NCBI GenBank assembly: GCA_018269055.1
Contig: JAFDVI010000031.1
Coordinates: 86,012 to 150,011 of the forward strand
From: Acidobacteriota bacterium
GTDB taxonomy: Bacteria; Acidobacteriota; Blastocatellia; RBC074
Length of the DNA: 64,000 bases
Direction: 5' to 3'
Shown here: positions 52,454 through 62,173 of the stretch, one piece after another
Position numbering within the stretch: the stretch's first letter is position 1
Layout of the letters: every line of letters starts with the position of its first letter
Program-made: the position numbers and the translations under genes
Notes under the pieces: model-generated
What the model was told of the DNA's origin: nothing
The model's database searches: none
Seen by the model: only the letters and a program-made list of their open reading frames with translations

Positions 52454-53668
52454 TCAACGCTGCGCAGTCGAGTGCTTGCCAACGCCGTTCAAACTTTCGA
52501 CGGAAATGGCGATTTCATGGCTCGCCAAACGCATGCCGGCAATGACCGCAATTTTGGCATTTGCGGCGACCACCGGATAGGCTAACCCCTCTTGCGGGTC
52601 GCTACGCCGCTGCAAACCTTTTTGTGGCTCAAGCAATCCCCACGCGCTGAAGGTCTTTTCGGTCGCGTCATCCCAACTGACAAAAACCCGGCCTTCGCCA
52701 AGCGCCACGGCATGCACGTGTTTGCCCAAGTGTTGTTGTGGATCGAGCCATTGTTTGGCGGCAAAGGTTGCGCCGTTGTTCGTCGAAACAGCGTAATACA
52801 ACCCCGGACGCTCGCTGCCACCCATAAACCAGATGACAGTGATTTTGCCTGTTGGGTCCAAGGCAAAGCTCGGCCCGGCCACGGGGCACCCATTCACTTC
52901 CCATCCGTCATGGCTGACCACGGTTTCTTTGAACGTGCGGCCAGCGTCAACTGAACGCGCCAGAATGATGTCGCGTTGCATCGGCCCTGAATGTGGGACG
53001 GTGCGATACGTCAAATACAAATTGCCTGCTGCATCCGCCTGCATGGCGGTGCGACAGCATTCGCAAACATCCCCGAGCACACGATGATCCGGCGCGAACG
53101 TTCGGCCTCGATCCGTGGATGCCGTCAGCCAGATTTCCGCGCCGCGGTCCGTTTGAGTTTTGGCGCGCTCATCAATCCAAGCGACATAAATCTTGCCGGT
53201 ACGATCCACGGCCAACGCTTGAAAGGCATGCCCCGTCGGCGCGCCGCCCGCATCGGAATTCAGCGTCAAGGCTCTGGAAAACGTTTTGCCGCCATCGGTG
53301 GAACGCGCAAAGCGAATGTCGCCTTTCCAGCGTTCGCGTTCGCTGGCCCAGCAGACATACACATCGCCGTTTGGCGCGACGGCCACTTTCGGAGGATTTT
53401 CGTTACGGACGGCTCCATCGCCTTCGCGGTCGTTGACGCGCACGGGCGCAGAAAAACTCACGCCATCGGTCGAATGCCGCAACATGACATCGCTCTGACT
53501 GCCGGTGCGTTGCACATACGCCAAATAAAACTTGCCGCGCGCGTCTGCCACGACGTACGGATTGAACGAACCGTCCGCGTTATTGGCAGCGGGCATTGTG
53601 CCGTGTTGGTGCGTTTGCGCCAGTACAGGCAATGCCAAAAGGAGCCAGAGCAGAAGTAGCTTTTTCAT
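52454..53668 (-). CDS. exported Asp-box (BNR) beta-propeller protein
   Basis: 404 residues with signal peptide KKLLLLWLLLALPVLAQ. At least four Asp boxes are visible: STDGGKTF, STDRGRTF, SVDAGRTF and STNNGATF, giving a sialidase-like propeller. The catalytic Arg triad of true sialidases cannot be confirmed, so enzymatic activity is open. A CxCC cluster (GDVCECCRTAM) lies mid-protein. It is downstream of the TonB receptor on the same strand. Confidence 0.82.
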   Translation of the reverse strand: MKKLLLLWLLLALPVLAQTHQHGTMPAANNADGSFNPYVVADARGKFYLAYVQRTGSQSDVMLRHSTDGVSFSAPVRVNDREGDGAVRNENPPKVAVAPNGDVYVCWASERERWKGDIRFARSTDGGKTFSRALTLNSDAGGAPTGHAFQALAVDRTGKIYVAWIDERAKTQTDRGAEIWLTASTDRGRTFAPDHRVLGDVCECCRTAMQADAAGNLYLTYRTVPHSGPMQRDIILARSVDAGRTFKETVVSHDGWEVNGCPVAGPSFALDPTGKITVIWFMGGSERPGLYYAVSTNNGATFAAKQWLDPQQHLGKHVHAVALGEGRVFVSWDDATEKTFSAWGLLEPQKGLQRRSDPQEGLAYPVVAANAKIAVIAGMRLASHEIAISVESLNGVGKHSTAQR

Positions 53669-53705
53669 AACGATTCCTTTTCAGATAGGACTTAAGCCAA
53701 AGGGC

Positions 53706-53768
53706 ATTGAGTACAAGCTTTAGCTTGCTTCTTTGCATTACCGAAGCAGCCTGAAGGCTGAACTCCAT
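53706..53768. repeat. imperfect palindrome
   Basis: TGAGTACAAGCTTTAGCTTG and the right side AGCCTGAAGGCTGAACTCCA form an imperfect inverted pair between the receptor and propeller genes. Confidence 0.5.
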
Positions 53769-53793
53769 GCTCTTTTGTCTAAAGTGAAAGGCC

Positions 53794-56640
53794 CTAAAAC
53801 ACCAAGCGCAACGCAAACTGGAAGCTGCGCGAATCGCCAACGCCGGTCATTTGTCCAAAGGTTGCCGACGGGCTGGTGGGGAACGCACCCGTACCAAAAA
53901 CACCGTTACGGCTCACTCCATTCACGTGATTCGTCAGGTTAAAGCCCTCCGCCAGCGCTTCAAGTTTGAATTGCTCGCCAAGATAAAACGTCCGGCTGAT
54001 GCGCGCGCCCAGATTCAGATAGTTGAATCCCTCGCCGAAGTTACGACTGATGAACACGCCATTGATTGACGGACGCGCCGCCGTCCCCTGAATCGTGTTG
54101 GAACCGGTGGTGATGTTGAAGGGAAGCGCGGAGTAGTACTGCATGATCGCCGACAATTTGAATCCATTCGTCAATTTCTGCGCCAGCGTTCTCCCCTTTT
54201 CCTGCCTGGTATGCACCGAACCGTCAAGCACAAACCGGTGCCGTTGATCGTCATCGGAGCGGGCATAATCCTGCCAGATGTTGTACGGATTCAGCGGCGA
54301 ACTGAAGAAAAATTCTCCAACATTATTCAGCGCCTTTGAATACGTATAGGAAAGCCTGAAATCGCTCCAGGTCGTCGGCCGTTGCACAAACGAAAGATGG
54401 AGTCCGTCATAGCGTGAATCCGCTCTGGGGGAATACTGGCTGTTATTTGCGTAATTCGGATTGGGACGGCAACCATTATTCGTCCCCGACGCGGCGCAGG
54501 TCGGCACGTTCTGGTTGATTGAGGCTATCAGATGAATTCCGCGAACATGTTGGTAGCCGATGGAAACTGCCGCCTTCTTGCCGAGTTGTTGCTCAACCTC
54601 AAGGTTGGCCTGATTCGAATACGCGTTTTGCATATTCGGATTCATGGTCGTGAAGTTGAACAGGACTCCAGCGGGAATCGTCAACGTATTCAGAATATTC
54701 GGGAAGACCGGAGCGCCTGACTGCGTGGGCGAAAGGCTGATGCTGATCTGACTGAGCGCACTGACATCCGTTGTGTTTCCGGCAGAAAGCAACGCATTGG
54801 CCAGGGCGCGCAACGGAACGCGGTCATAATACAGCCCATACCCTGCCCGAACGACCGTGGTTCGACGGCCAAACGGCGTCCAGGCAATTCCCAAGCGCGG
54901 GGAAACATTGTTGGTATCTGTATTGATCGTCTTCAAGTATTGCAGGTCGTAGCGCAGCCCGGCATTGATGGTGAGGTTGCGCGACAAATGCCATTCATCC
55001 TGCAGGTAAAAGCCAACATTCGCATTCCCCTGACTGACGACGCTGTTGGCAAAGGTCTGCGTAAAGCCGGAGTTGTTATAAGTCCCGCTCAGAAAATTGG
55101 CGAGGGAAGAGAATGAATAACTCCCCCGGAACGATCGTGGATAGGTAATGGTGTCGTCGTTGTACAGGAAAGTCGCTCCCAATCGGATGGCATGCGCTCC
55201 TTCGACAAACGAGACATTGTCCACGAGTTCATAAAGCCGATTCTTTCGACCAGTCGGCGATCCGGACGCCGTTCCGAAACTTGCCACCCCCGAAATGGAA
55301 ACGGCAGGCCCGATGGGATCAGAAGGAGGCGCTTCCAAACTACTGCTGGTGAATTGGCCTCTCGTTTCATTGACGAATTTCCCAATCGTGGCGACGTTGG
55401 AAACAGCGATACTATGGTCGTTGTCGAATAAATTGGCCGAAGCACTGGGCGCGCTCAGGCCGCCTGCGCCTCTGGAATTCCGGCTGTCTACGCCATAAAA
55501 ACTATAGCGAACTGCGAGCTGGTCATTCTTGGTGAGTTGGTGATCCACCTTGCCAAAATAATTCTGGGTGTGCACCGGATTGGGATAGACACCCGTTGCA
55601 ATCAACTGTCCGGGATACTTGATCGCCTGCAAGCGGGCATTGATCGTGGCAACATTGGCAGCCGAAATCGTACTGAGACCCGATTGATTCAATTCCCGCC
55701 GTTCGAAATTGGCAAAATAGAAAGTCCGATCTTTCCGTAGCGGGCCGCCCACACTGGCTCCGTACTGTGCCTGCGTCATCGGCAGCGTGTCGCGCAAAAT
55801 GGGATTGGCGGCATTCAGATTTCTATTTTTCAGGTATCCATAAAGATTGCCGTGCAGAGAATTGGTGCCGCTCTTTGTTGCTACGTTGATATACCCACCC
55901 AGGGCGCGCCCGAACTCCGCCTGTCCGCCTGACGTGACAACTTGAAATTCGTTGACGACGTCAACACCGAAGGCCGCCGCCGTCAACCCTGCGGCATCGT
56001 CATTATTGGAAAGCCCATCAACAATAAAGCTGTTGGAAAGGTTGCGCTGGCTGCTAATGGAAATCCCCTGCCCCGGCACAGCAGCGGTTTCGGCGAACAA
56101 CTGCGTTGATGCGGTGTTGGTGGGAGAAACGCCCGGAACGACCAGCGCAAGATCCAGGAAGTTCCGGCCATTGAGCGGCAAATTCTCAATCTCTGTCCGC
56201 TCGACCGTGCCGGCGATTTGCGTCCGCGAGGCTTCGAGCAATCCCGCCTCACCAGAAACCTGGACGGTACTGCTGGTCTTTGCCACATCCATTGAGATCA
56301 AAACATCGAATGCCGAACCGACGGTCAGGGTCAGCGTAGTCTTTGAATTCGCAAACCCCGTCTGACTGACCGTGATTTCGTATTTTCCGAGCCGTAGATT
56401 GGCAAATCGGAATCGCCCTTCCGAGTCTGTTGTGATACGACTCAGCGCATTGGTTTCCAATTGAAGCGTAGTGACCTGGGCATTTTGAATGACTGCGCCA
56501 TTCTGGTCTACGACCCGGCCGCTCAGTGTTGCAGTGGCAATGGATTGTTGAGCAAAAGCAAGCCGGAACATCCCAGCCAACACGAACGAAACCATGAACA
56601 AAAGCGTTCGCCAAACGAACCGTTTGTGAATCGGTGACAT
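53794..56640 (-). CDS. TonB-dependent receptor, Oar-like with carboxypeptidase-regulatory domain
   Basis: 948 residues, outer membrane. A signal peptide is followed by the Ig-like carboxypeptidase-regulatory domain (SGRVVDQNGAVIQNAQVTTL...GRFRFANLRLGKYEITV), then the plug (ENLPLNGRNFLDLALVVPGV, NSFIVDGLSNND, GGYINVATKSGTN). A 22-strand-type barrel ends in RSFQFALRLVF with a terminal Phe. Such receptors are abundant in Acidobacteriota and import large or glycan-linked substrates; substrate unknown. A Cys-rich exported protein is encoded just upstream. Confidence 0.93.
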   Translation of the reverse strand: MSPIHKRFVWRTLLFMVSFVLAGMFRLAFAQQSIATATLSGRVVDQNGAVIQNAQVTTLQLETNALSRITTDSEGRFRFANLRLGKYEITVSQTGFANSKTTLTLTVGSAFDVLISMDVAKTSSTVQVSGEAGLLEASRTQIAGTVERTEIENLPLNGRNFLDLALVVPGVSPTNTASTQLFAETAAVPGQGISISSQRNLSNSFIVDGLSNNDDAAGLTAAAFGVDVVNEFQVVTSGGQAEFGRALGGYINVATKSGTNSLHGNLYGYLKNRNLNAANPILRDTLPMTQAQYGASVGGPLRKDRTFYFANFERRELNQSGLSTISAANVATINARLQAIKYPGQLIATGVYPNPVHTQNYFGKVDHQLTKNDQLAVRYSFYGVDSRNSRGAGGLSAPSASANLFDNDHSIAVSNVATIGKFVNETRGQFTSSSLEAPPSDPIGPAVSISGVASFGTASGSPTGRKNRLYELVDNVSFVEGAHAIRLGATFLYNDDTITYPRSFRGSYSFSSLANFLSGTYNNSGFTQTFANSVVSQGNANVGFYLQDEWHLSRNLTINAGLRYDLQYLKTINTDTNNVSPRLGIAWTPFGRRTTVVRAGYGLYYDRVPLRALANALLSAGNTTDVSALSQISISLSPTQSGAPVFPNILNTLTIPAGVLFNFTTMNPNMQNAYSNQANLEVEQQLGKKAAVSIGYQHVRGIHLIASINQNVPTCAASGTNNGCRPNPNYANNSQYSPRADSRYDGLHLSFVQRPTTWSDFRLSYTYSKALNNVGEFFFSSPLNPYNIWQDYARSDDDQRHRFVLDGSVHTRQEKGRTLAQKLTNGFKLSAIMQYYSALPFNITTGSNTIQGTAARPSINGVFISRNFGEGFNYLNLGARISRTFYLGEQFKLEALAEGFNLTNHVNGVSRNGVFGTGAFPTSPSATFGQMTGVGDSRSFQFALRLVF

Positions 56641-56811
56641 AATTTATCTTCTCCTGGGGACAGTCTTGTGAGCGCGCAAATAAATTGCACGCGATACGTC
56701 GCCAGCTAATTGCAATAAAACGCATGGCAAAACGACAGGCTCAAATGGCCTTTACGTCGTAGCGCGAAGCGTCAAATTTCAGAAAAGCTGACTTGGCGGA
56801 ATGATTCTGGT

Positions 56812-57240
56812 TCAGGAAAAGGAAGGAGGAGCACGCGGAGATTTCGGCGTAAACCGTAAGGAACGGTAACGGCTGGGACGAGTCCACTGAATCGGTGAAC
56901 TGGCGGTTTCGTCCGCAAATTCCTGTGCAAGCACTCGCATCGTTTGGCGCGAGAATGTTTTGACACCAGACGCAGGCATTGCCGGACACGGACAAGAGGC
57001 ATGAATTTCCGGCGATCCGATTTCGCGAATGCCGCCGTGATTCTGTCCTTCAACCCATAACTTGGGAGCGGCGCAACAACAGTGCCCTTCGGCGACGCAG
57101 CATTCCATCGAACACACGTCCGATTGCTGCGCCACCAACGCGGCGGGCACGGAAATCCAACTCATTAAAAAGATCAACAATGTGCCTGCGGCCTTGAGGT
57201 TGATCTTTCTCAGTGCTCTTTGGAATTTCAGAAAATGCAT
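56812..57240 (-). CDS. Cys-rich exported small protein
   Basis: 142 residues from ATG 57240, the start of a signal peptide (AAGTLLIFLMSWISVPAALV). After cleavage comes SDVCSMECCVAEGHCCCAAP, seven Cys in 20 residues, then ASCPCPAMP. The clustered Cys point to metal binding or a disulfide knot; family unknown. The C-terminus is Arg/Pro/Ser rich. A longer GTG-start frame overlaps the upstream gene. It precedes the TonB receptor on the same strand. Confidence 0.65.
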   Translation of the reverse strand: MHFLKFQRALRKINLKAAGTLLIFLMSWISVPAALVAQQSDVCSMECCVAEGHCCCAAPKLWVEGQNHGGIREIGSPEIHASCPCPAMPASGVKTFSRQTMRVLAQEFADETASSPIQWTRPSRYRSLRFTPKSPRAPPSFS

Positions 57241-57293
57241 GGTTGTTGGGCGCAGCATACTGCGGCTGCACCCGATTGCCAAATTGCCAAACT

Positions 57294-58457
57294 TCAGCGA
57301 GCGATTTTTGTCCACACACCGCCCGCTTTGGCGCTGCGGGTGATGGCTTCGACGACGCAGTTGGATTCGTGGCCGTCGGCAAAAGTCGGAAAATCAACTT
57401 TGTCTTTGTCGGCCGACATTGAACGGCCTTCGGCGATGAAGGTGTACACGTTGCGCAATAAATTGCGGAAAGCGTCCGCCCAGGCTTCGCCGTGGCCGCC
57501 GGGCAGTGCGGCGTAATGGGCAATGGACGGATCGAGCAGGCCGGGGTCTTTCAACATCCAGGCGTTCGGTTCGTTGCGTTTGCCGATCCACAATTCATTC
57601 GGGCGTTCCTGTTTCCAGGCCAGCGCCGCTTTGTTGCCGTCCACTTCGATTTCCAAACCGTTTTTGTGACCGGCGCTCACCTGCGAAACGGAAAACGAAC
57701 CTTTCATCCCGTTTTCAAAGCGCAAGAGCACGCTGGCGAAATCTTCGGTGTCCACCGGATATTCGTCGAACTCTTCCTTCTCGCTGCTCTTGGCAAAAGC
57801 TTCGCGCGTGCCTCTGGGCTTTTGCCGCGTCGGATAAACCGTCGTGTATTCGGCCAGCACTTCGGCAATACGCGAACCGGTGATGTATCCGGCCAGATCG
57901 CACCAGTGTGAGCCAATGTCGGCAACGCAGCGCGATTCGCCGCCTTCTTTTTCCAGCCGCCAGTTGTAATCGTTCGGATACAACAACCAGTCCTGAATGT
58001 AGTAGCCGTGAACCCAGTGCGTTTTGCCGATGTCGCCGCGATTGATCATCACGCGCGCCTGCTGCATCAGCGGGTTGTAGCGGTAATTGAACGTCACGGC
58101 GTGGACGATGCCTTTGGCTTTGGCCGCGTCGAGCATGGTTTTGGCGTCGGCGGAATTCAACGCCAACGGCTTGTCGGCGATGACGTGTTTGCCGCGTTCG
58201 ATGGCGGCCATCGTCACCGGCAAATGCAAATCATTGGGCGTGCAGTTGTGAATGACCTCGACTTCCGGGTCGTCCAACAGCGCTTCGTAACTGCCGTAGG
58301 CTTTCGGAATGTTCATCTTCGCGGCTTTGGCGTCGGCGGAGGCCTGTGAGCTTCCAGCCACGGCAACAACGTCTACGAATCCCAGCCGCCGTGCGGCTTC
58401 AATGTGATGCGGGCCCACGAAGCCCGCGCCGATCAATGCAGTCTTGACGGTACGCAT
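57294..58457 (-). CDS. Gfo/Idh/MocA-family oxidoreductase
   Basis: 387 residues. The N-terminal Rossmann fold has TALIGAGFVGPHHIEAARRL, and the sugar-dehydrogenase motif EKP-like ADKPLALNSADAKTM follows HNCTPNDLHLP. The C-terminal domain has DIGSHWCDLAGYITGSRI with the conserved H/D pair. NAD(P)-dependent oxidation of a sugar or inositol is likely; exact substrate unknown. No signal peptide. Confidence 0.9.
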   Translation of the reverse strand: MRTVKTALIGAGFVGPHHIEAARRLGFVDVVAVAGSSQASADAKAAKMNIPKAYGSYEALLDDPEVEVIHNCTPNDLHLPVTMAAIERGKHVIADKPLALNSADAKTMLDAAKAKGIVHAVTFNYRYNPLMQQARVMINRGDIGKTHWVHGYYIQDWLLYPNDYNWRLEKEGGESRCVADIGSHWCDLAGYITGSRIAEVLAEYTTVYPTRQKPRGTREAFAKSSEKEEFDEYPVDTEDFASVLLRFENGMKGSFSVSQVSAGHKNGLEIEVDGNKAALAWKQERPNELWIGKRNEPNAWMLKDPGLLDPSIAHYAALPGGHGEAWADAFRNLLRNVYTFIAEGRSMSADKDKVDFPTFADGHESNCVVEAITRSAKAGGVWTKIAR

Positions 58458-58482
58458 GTCAGTGCAATTCTCCCTTGCAAAG

Positions 58483-58562
58483 TGTAGCGCAACCTGCCGA
58501 GGCTGCGCTGTTTGACAGAGGGCGAGTAAAGAAACCTACGCAACCTCGGCAGGTTGCGCTAC
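58483..58562. repeat. palindromic element with GTAGCGCAA-type ends (copy 3)
   Basis: GTAGCGCAACCTGCCGAGG at 58483-58501 is mirrored by CCTCGGCAGGTTGCGCTAC at 58544-58562. This is the same end sequence as the copies at 6901 and 32681, with different inner arms. It lies upstream of the oxidoreductase gene, so here it is not at a stop codon. Confidence 0.8.
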
Positions 58563-58707
58563 TCTCGCCACCGATTTTCATTCCTTTAGAGAGCCATACC
58601 TGGCTCAACTCTCTTCGAGATGTTCAGAACTGATTTTCGGATGTGATTTTCGCTTCTCGGAAAAGCGGGCGTATCTTCATCGCTGAGGTAGAGGGTGTCA
58701 AGGTGAG

Positions 58708-58737
58708 CTTGTACAGCCGACTGTCAGTCGGCTGTAC
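58708..58737. repeat. short perfect palindrome next to HtrA stop
   Basis: TGTACAGCCGACTG and CAGTCGGCTGTACA form a tight hairpin directly downstream of the protease stop codon (minus strand). Probably a terminator or a repeat copy. Confidence 0.65.
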
Positions 58738-58738
58738 A

Positions 58739-60193
58739 TCAACGGCCTTCGCCAATTCTCAGGGCCACCAGGCGGCTTTCTTTCTGGTTTGGTTGAATGA
58801 TGCGTAACACCAGCGCGGTTCCGTCACGCAAATTGGAAGTGGCTTTTTGAAAATCTTCCAGATTGTGAACCGGTTGCCGATTCACTTCCAGAATGACGTT
58901 GCCGGGCAGCCAGCGCATTTCCGCCGCGGGGCCGAGCGGGTCAATGTCGGAAATCATCACGCCGCTTTTGACGTTGGCTTCCTCGCCGTTATCGCCTTTG
59001 GCCGATTGCAAAGTTTCCGGCGACAACTCTTTCACGGCAAAACCGAGCGGCAAAGTGGTCTTTTGATAGGTTGGATTGCTTTGCCGGGAATCCAATTGGC
59101 GGTCATCGGGCGGGCGACGATCCAGTTTGGCCACCAAAGTCATTTTGCGGCCGTTCCGCACCAAATTGATGGCGACTTCCTGACCCGGCTGAGCATTGGC
59201 AACGGCGGAATAAAAATCATCCGCATCCCGCAGCGGTTCGTTGTCGAAATGCGTCAACACGTCGTACGTCTGAATGCCAGCCTTGGCCGCCGGACGGTCT
59301 GCCGAAACAAAGCCCACCAACACGCCTTCCAGATTTCCCACACCCAGACCTTCGCGAAATTCCGGCGTCAGGTTTTCGGGCATCAATCCCAAATAGCCGC
59401 GCTCGACCACGCCCGTGGTTTGCAACTGTTCGACGACGCGCCTGACAACATTGCTGGGCACGGCGAAGCTGATGCCTCGGCTGTCCACGCGAATGACGGT
59501 GTTGACGCCGATGACTTCGCCGGATTTGTTCAGCAACGGGCCTCCGGAATTGCCACGGTTGATGGCGGCATCGGTTTGAATGAAATCTTCAAACGGTTGG
59601 TCGCCGTAAACTTTTCGGCCTTTGGCGGAAACGATTCCGGCGGTGACGGAATGCTCATATTCCAGCGGATTGCCGATGGCGATCACGTCATCACCGACGC
59701 GAACGGCATCGGAATCTCCGAGGGCAATCGTATCCAGACGGTCGGCTTCGATTTTGAGCAGCGCAATATCCGTGGCGACATCAGTTCCAATGACAGTGGC
59801 TTTGCGTTCGCGTCCGTCGGCCAAACGGACTTTGATGCGGTCGGCGTTACGAATGACGTGTTCGTTGGTGACGACCAACCCAGAAACATCAATGATGAAT
59901 CCGGTTCCGGTTCCGCGCTGAATGCTGTTGTCAGGCAACGTGGTGTTGACGGTCGTTTGGGTAGTTTCGCCGACCGCGCGCAGCGCGATGACGGTAACTA
60001 CGGCACGATTGGCTCCGCTGACAATTTCGGCGTTCGACCGCTGCTCGTGCGAGGCGCCCCAATCGCCCAGGCTCGGCGAAAAGAGAAGTTGATGAAAGCT
60101 TTGTGGACGAATAAACGCCGCCGCGACCAGAACGATGGCAATCGTTCCAACCGTGAAGGCACACAAAAATGCGAAGAGGATTCCGCGTTTCAT
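58739..60193 (-). CDS. HtrA/Deg-type serine protease with two PDZ domains
   Basis: 484 residues. The N-terminal hydrophobic helix (ILFAFLCAFTVGTIAIVLVA) exports or anchors it in the periplasm. The catalytic triad is His in VTNEHVIRNAD (about 110), Asp in ATDIALLKI (about 141) and Ser in NRGNSGGPLL (about 215). PDZ1 has GYLGLMPENLTPEF and PDZ2 has LPGNVILEVNRQPVHNLEDF. It degrades or refolds misfolded envelope proteins. It follows the kinase gene by 8 nt. Confidence 0.94.
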   Translation of the reverse strand: MKRGILFAFLCAFTVGTIAIVLVAAAFIRPQSFHQLLFSPSLGDWGASHEQRSNAEIVSGANRAVVTVIALRAVGETTQTTVNTTLPDNSIQRGTGTGFIIDVSGLVVTNEHVIRNADRIKVRLADGRERKATVIGTDVATDIALLKIEADRLDTIALGDSDAVRVGDDVIAIGNPLEYEHSVTAGIVSAKGRKVYGDQPFEDFIQTDAAINRGNSGGPLLNKSGEVIGVNTVIRVDSRGISFAVPSNVVRRVVEQLQTTGVVERGYLGLMPENLTPEFREGLGVGNLEGVLVGFVSADRPAAKAGIQTYDVLTHFDNEPLRDADDFYSAVANAQPGQEVAINLVRNGRKMTLVAKLDRRPPDDRQLDSRQSNPTYQKTTLPLGFAVKELSPETLQSAKGDNGEEANVKSGVMISDIDPLGPAAEMRWLPGNVILEVNRQPVHNLEDFQKATSNLRDGTALVLRIIQPNQKESRLVALRIGEGR

Positions 60194-60200
60194 AACCCTG

Positions 60201-61949
60201 TCACTTCTTTACCTGTTTTTCGCTGACAATGCGCCAGCCTTTTGGTTCGCGACGCAGCGTAATCGAACCGCGCGCGCGCCCCGAAGTTTGTTTGCGACCG
60301 CGCCGGAGCGTCCAGCTTCGGTCAAAGGCCAATTCGGCCTCGTTGTCTTTCAACTCAATCTGGGGTGAATCGGAAAACTTCAACCAGTAGGAATCCAACT
60401 TGCCAAAAATCGAACGCTTGCGCGCTTCGATTTTTGCTCTGGTCATTAATCCGTCGCGAAAATACTCGACCTGGTCGGCATAAAAGCTGGCATGTTTACT
60501 CCATTCGCCTCGAACGGCAGCCAACGCCCAATCTGAATAAATCGTCTGCAATTCGTGCTGAACCGCTTCTTCGGAAGCGTCATTTTTGACATACGCCGCG
60601 GGCAGAGCCTGTTCCACGGTTTTGCCGTTGGAAATTTCAATCGCAGCCTGGTTCGCTTGCTTCGACAGAACGCCCGGCGTCGGTGAACTTGCGGGAGGGA
60701 TTTGCGCCGTTTCCTGTGAAGTTTCACCAGCCCTTGCCCGCCAGTCGCTGTAAAGAAAATATGCCAGCAAGGAAACGCCTGCCAGCAAAACAACCATGAT
60801 GCTGGCCAACATGCGGCGGCGCGGTTGGCGCTCAATGATTAAGGTCGGCGCTTTGGTTTCATACGTTGGTGTTTCCGCAAAAATAAAGGGCTGGGGTCGA
60901 ACCACCTGCGTGACGGGACGCGGCGCGGTCATCGTGTTCTCTTCCAGTTCTTCCATCGGCGAAAGCGCGTCCTTTTCTTCCGCTTCGGAAGAAATCGCTT
61001 GATGGAGCGCGGCGGCAAATTCTGCTGCGGATTGGAATCGCTGTTGCGGCTGTTTGGCCAAGGCGCGCAAAACGACTTGTTCAAGCTCTGGGCTGATCCC
61101 GGCCACAAACCTGCGCAGCGAAGCTGGCGGTTCCTGCAAATGTTTGAGCAACACGACAGAAGTATTTTCCCCTGCAAAGGGCACGTGGCCGGTCAGCATT
61201 TCGTACAGCAGCACGCCCAGGCTGTACACGTCCGAGCGCGCATCCACTGGATGTCCGGTGCATTGTTCGGGCGAAATGTATTTCGGCGTTCCGACCACGG
61301 TGTTTTCGTCGGTCAATCCCTTCCAGGTTTGTTCGCCGTTTTCCGGAATGGCCAGTTTGGCGATGCCAAAATCCAGCACCAGCACGCGCTCCGTGCTGTC
61401 GCCCGTGAATGACGAAGACATTTCGATAATCACGTTGTCGGGTTTCAAATCGCGGTGAATGATTCCCTGCCGGTGAGCGGCTTCGATGCCAGCACAGACT
61501 TGCGACAGGATTGCGGCGGCGCGTTCGGGTCGCATCTGGCCCAGTCGAGCCGCGTGTGCGCGCATTTCTTCGCGCAAGCTGCGGCCTTCGATGAGCTCCA
61601 TGACCAGGTACGCCGATCCGTTCGGCAAATGGCCGGAATCATAAACGGCAACGATGTTGGGATGTTTCAGGCGGGCGGCGGCGCGGGCTTCGCGGTTGAA
61701 TCGTTCGCGCGCAGTGGCGTCGGCCAGAAATTCCGGGCGCAGGATTTTGATGGCGACAGCGCGTTCCAGCGTCAGATGCGTGGCGCGATAAACGCTGCCC
61801 ATTCCGCCGTGCGCGATCAACTGTTCCAGACGGTATTTGCCTTCGATGATCAGCGGCAGCGATTCAACGTCGCGCGTCGCTGTTTGGTCGAACAAGCAAA
61901 ATTCCACCCCGTCGCCAAAACAACGATGACAAACTCGGCAATAACGCAT
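60201..61949 (-). CDS. membrane Ser/Thr protein kinase with zinc-ribbon N-terminus
   Basis: 582 residues from ATG 61949 (GGAGAAGAGAGG upstream). The N-terminus MRYCRVCHRCFGDGVEFCLF is a Cys knuckle. The kinase domain has HGGMGSVYRA, VAIKIL, HRDLKPDNVIIE (about 164) and DFGIAKL. It is followed by an APE region, one membrane helix (ASIMVVLLAGVSLLAYFLY) and an NTF2/SnoaL-like periplasmic domain (IYSDWALAAVRGEWSKHASF). The domain order suggests envelope sensing coupled to cytoplasmic phosphorylation. It is co-oriented with htrA, 8 nt apart. Confidence 0.92.
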   Translation of the reverse strand: MRYCRVCHRCFGDGVEFCLFDQTATRDVESLPLIIEGKYRLEQLIAHGGMGSVYRATHLTLERAVAIKILRPEFLADATARERFNREARAAARLKHPNIVAVYDSGHLPNGSAYLVMELIEGRSLREEMRAHAARLGQMRPERAAAILSQVCAGIEAAHRQGIIHRDLKPDNVIIEMSSSFTGDSTERVLVLDFGIAKLAIPENGEQTWKGLTDENTVVGTPKYISPEQCTGHPVDARSDVYSLGVLLYEMLTGHVPFAGENTSVVLLKHLQEPPASLRRFVAGISPELEQVVLRALAKQPQQRFQSAAEFAAALHQAISSEAEEKDALSPMEELEENTMTAPRPVTQVVRPQPFIFAETPTYETKAPTLIIERQPRRRMLASIMVVLLAGVSLLAYFLYSDWRARAGETSQETAQIPPASSPTPGVLSKQANQAAIEISNGKTVEQALPAAYVKNDASEEAVQHELQTIYSDWALAAVRGEWSKHASFYADQVEYFRDGLMTRAKIEARKRSIFGKLDSYWLKFSDSPQIELKDNEAELAFDRSWTLRRGRKQTSGRARGSITLRREPKGWRIVSEKQVKK

Positions 61950-62173
61950 CCTCTCTTCTCCGCGAATAACGGCTGGCGGCAAAATCGCCAGCGCAATGGT
62001 TGACGTTCCAAGGAGGTTGTCAGTGTGATCAAAGGGGTGAAACCGTTTGTGCTGTAAATCGGCGAACCGAAGGATACTAAAGCGTTTGGCGTAACTCAAT
62101 CGGCGCGTTGACAGTTTTACAGGCGATTTCTTATAGTGCCTTTCGGCTAAGGGAAAAGCCTTTACTGACCGTG
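61950..62173. other. divergent control region, kinase / small protein
   Basis: 224 nt between divergent starts. No gene or strong repeat is seen. Promoters for both sides must lie here, but I cannot assign boxes with confidence. Confidence 0.4.

Noticed and set aside
52454..53668. True sialidase
   Set aside because: Asp boxes are present, but the catalytic Arg triad and Tyr/Glu pair could not be placed, so only a propeller fold is claimed.
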